The notes beneath the pieces were generated by a model. It worked only from the letters and a program-made list of their open reading frames with translations. It made no database searches and was not told the origin of the DNA. Made by a program: the position numbers and the translations under genes. A stretch of DNA of 5,292 nt, from contig JANQUM010000172.1 in the NCBI GenBank assembly GCA_030731175.1, forward strand, positions 1,637-6,928. Reading direction: 5' to 3'. Each line of letters begins with the position of its first letter. The stretch's first letter is position 1. The stretch comes from Spirosomataceae bacterium (GTDB lineage: Bacteria; Bacteroidota; Bacteroidia; Cytophagales; Spirosomataceae). Positions 5,002 through 5,292 of the stretch are shown in pieces.

Positions 5002-5292
5002 TTAGTTGAGTCGCGGGTCAGTTGGGTAGTTGGCAATAACGCGATAATTGCCGCCCATCCGGCGGAGCGTTTCCCGCCAAACACTCTTTGTTGGCGTGTC
5101 AAATATCAGAGCGGCATCCGCCTCTGAAACGAACCAAGCATTGCGATTAATTTCATTCTGCAATTGCCCCGCTTCCCAACCCGAATATCCAATAAACAGT
5201 CGTACATCCGCGTGGGGCTTACTTTGAAAGTTTAACTTATTTTTGAGGTAATCGAAGTTTCCGCCCCAATACACGTTTTCGGTTACTTCAAC
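5002..5292 (-). CDS. YqgE/AlgH family protein (C-terminal part, cut by the window edge)
   Basis: The frame is open to the right edge, so only the last 96 residues of what is normally a protein of about 180-190 are visible. The GTG at 5274 is an internal valine codon and not the start, because V-E-V-T-E-N reads in frame before it. Family signatures are VYWGGN (the VyxGGP element), the strongly conserved FIGYSGWEAGQLQNEI, AWFV, SVWRETLRRMGG and the closing NYPTDPRLN, ending in TAA. YqgE/AlgH proteins (DUF179) are small, probably cytoplasmic and widely conserved. Their biochemical function is not established, and the AlgH regulatory link comes from Pseudomonas alginate work. Here the gene lies just upstream of the tRNA-Trp promoter, where tuf would be common, and is probably a separate transcription unit. 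Confidence 0.92.
   Translation of the reverse strand, partial: VEVTENVYWGGNFDYLKNKLNFQSKPHADVRLFIGYSGWEAGQLQNEINRNAWFVSEADAALIFDTPTKSVWRETLRRMGGNYRVIANYPTDPRLN

Noticed and set aside
1..5292. CRISPR array, insertion sequence, defence or toxin-antitoxin system
   Set aside because: No regularly spaced repeats, transposase-like frames, terminal inverted repeats with target duplication, or toxin/antitoxin pairs are visible; most of the window is housekeeping.

Overview
The window looks like a chromosomal segment from a member of the Bacteroidota, probably the Cytophagales side. The evidence is two near-perfect Bacteroidota-type promoters (TTG or TTTG, a 19-20 nt spacer, then TAnnTTTG), A-rich sequence rather than Shine-Dalgarno sites before starts, and DnaN, NusG, SecE and YqgE proteins of the Bacteroidota style. 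The lineage is an inference from these features and no search was run. Every supported gene is on the minus strand, so the window is transcribed from right to left.

From right to left, the 3' part of a yqgE/algH-family gene runs in from the edge (5292 to 5002) and is followed by a modest hairpin terminator. Next come a tRNA-Trp with its own strong promoter (4784-4854), a large two-tier hairpin (4727-4776), secE (4475-4666) and nusG (3890-4441), which ends at a 32-bp perfect palindrome acting as terminator (3797-3828). The trnW-secE-nusG core is the usual bacterial arrangement. However, the ribosomal protein genes that normally follow nusG (rplK, rplA and so on) are absent, and tuf is not found upstream.

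A two-gene membrane glycosylation unit follows: a GtrA-family protein (3343-3741) overlaps by ATGA with an ArnT/PMT-like family 39 glycosyltransferase (2015-3346). These probably act together to move and use a lipid-linked sugar at the cell surface. dnaN, the DNA polymerase III sliding clamp, follows with its own excellent promoter and a strong terminator.

The left end holds a small AT-rich region with one probable lipoprotein gene of unknown function. Its signal peptide appears split by a one-base deletion in an A5/T5 run. The gene lies between two nearly identical direct copies (30 of 33 bases) of the dnaN terminator. I see no convincing new multi-gene system. The observations most worth following are the frameshifted lipoprotein, the terminator copies flanking it, and the broken secE-nusG-ribosomal protein linkage.
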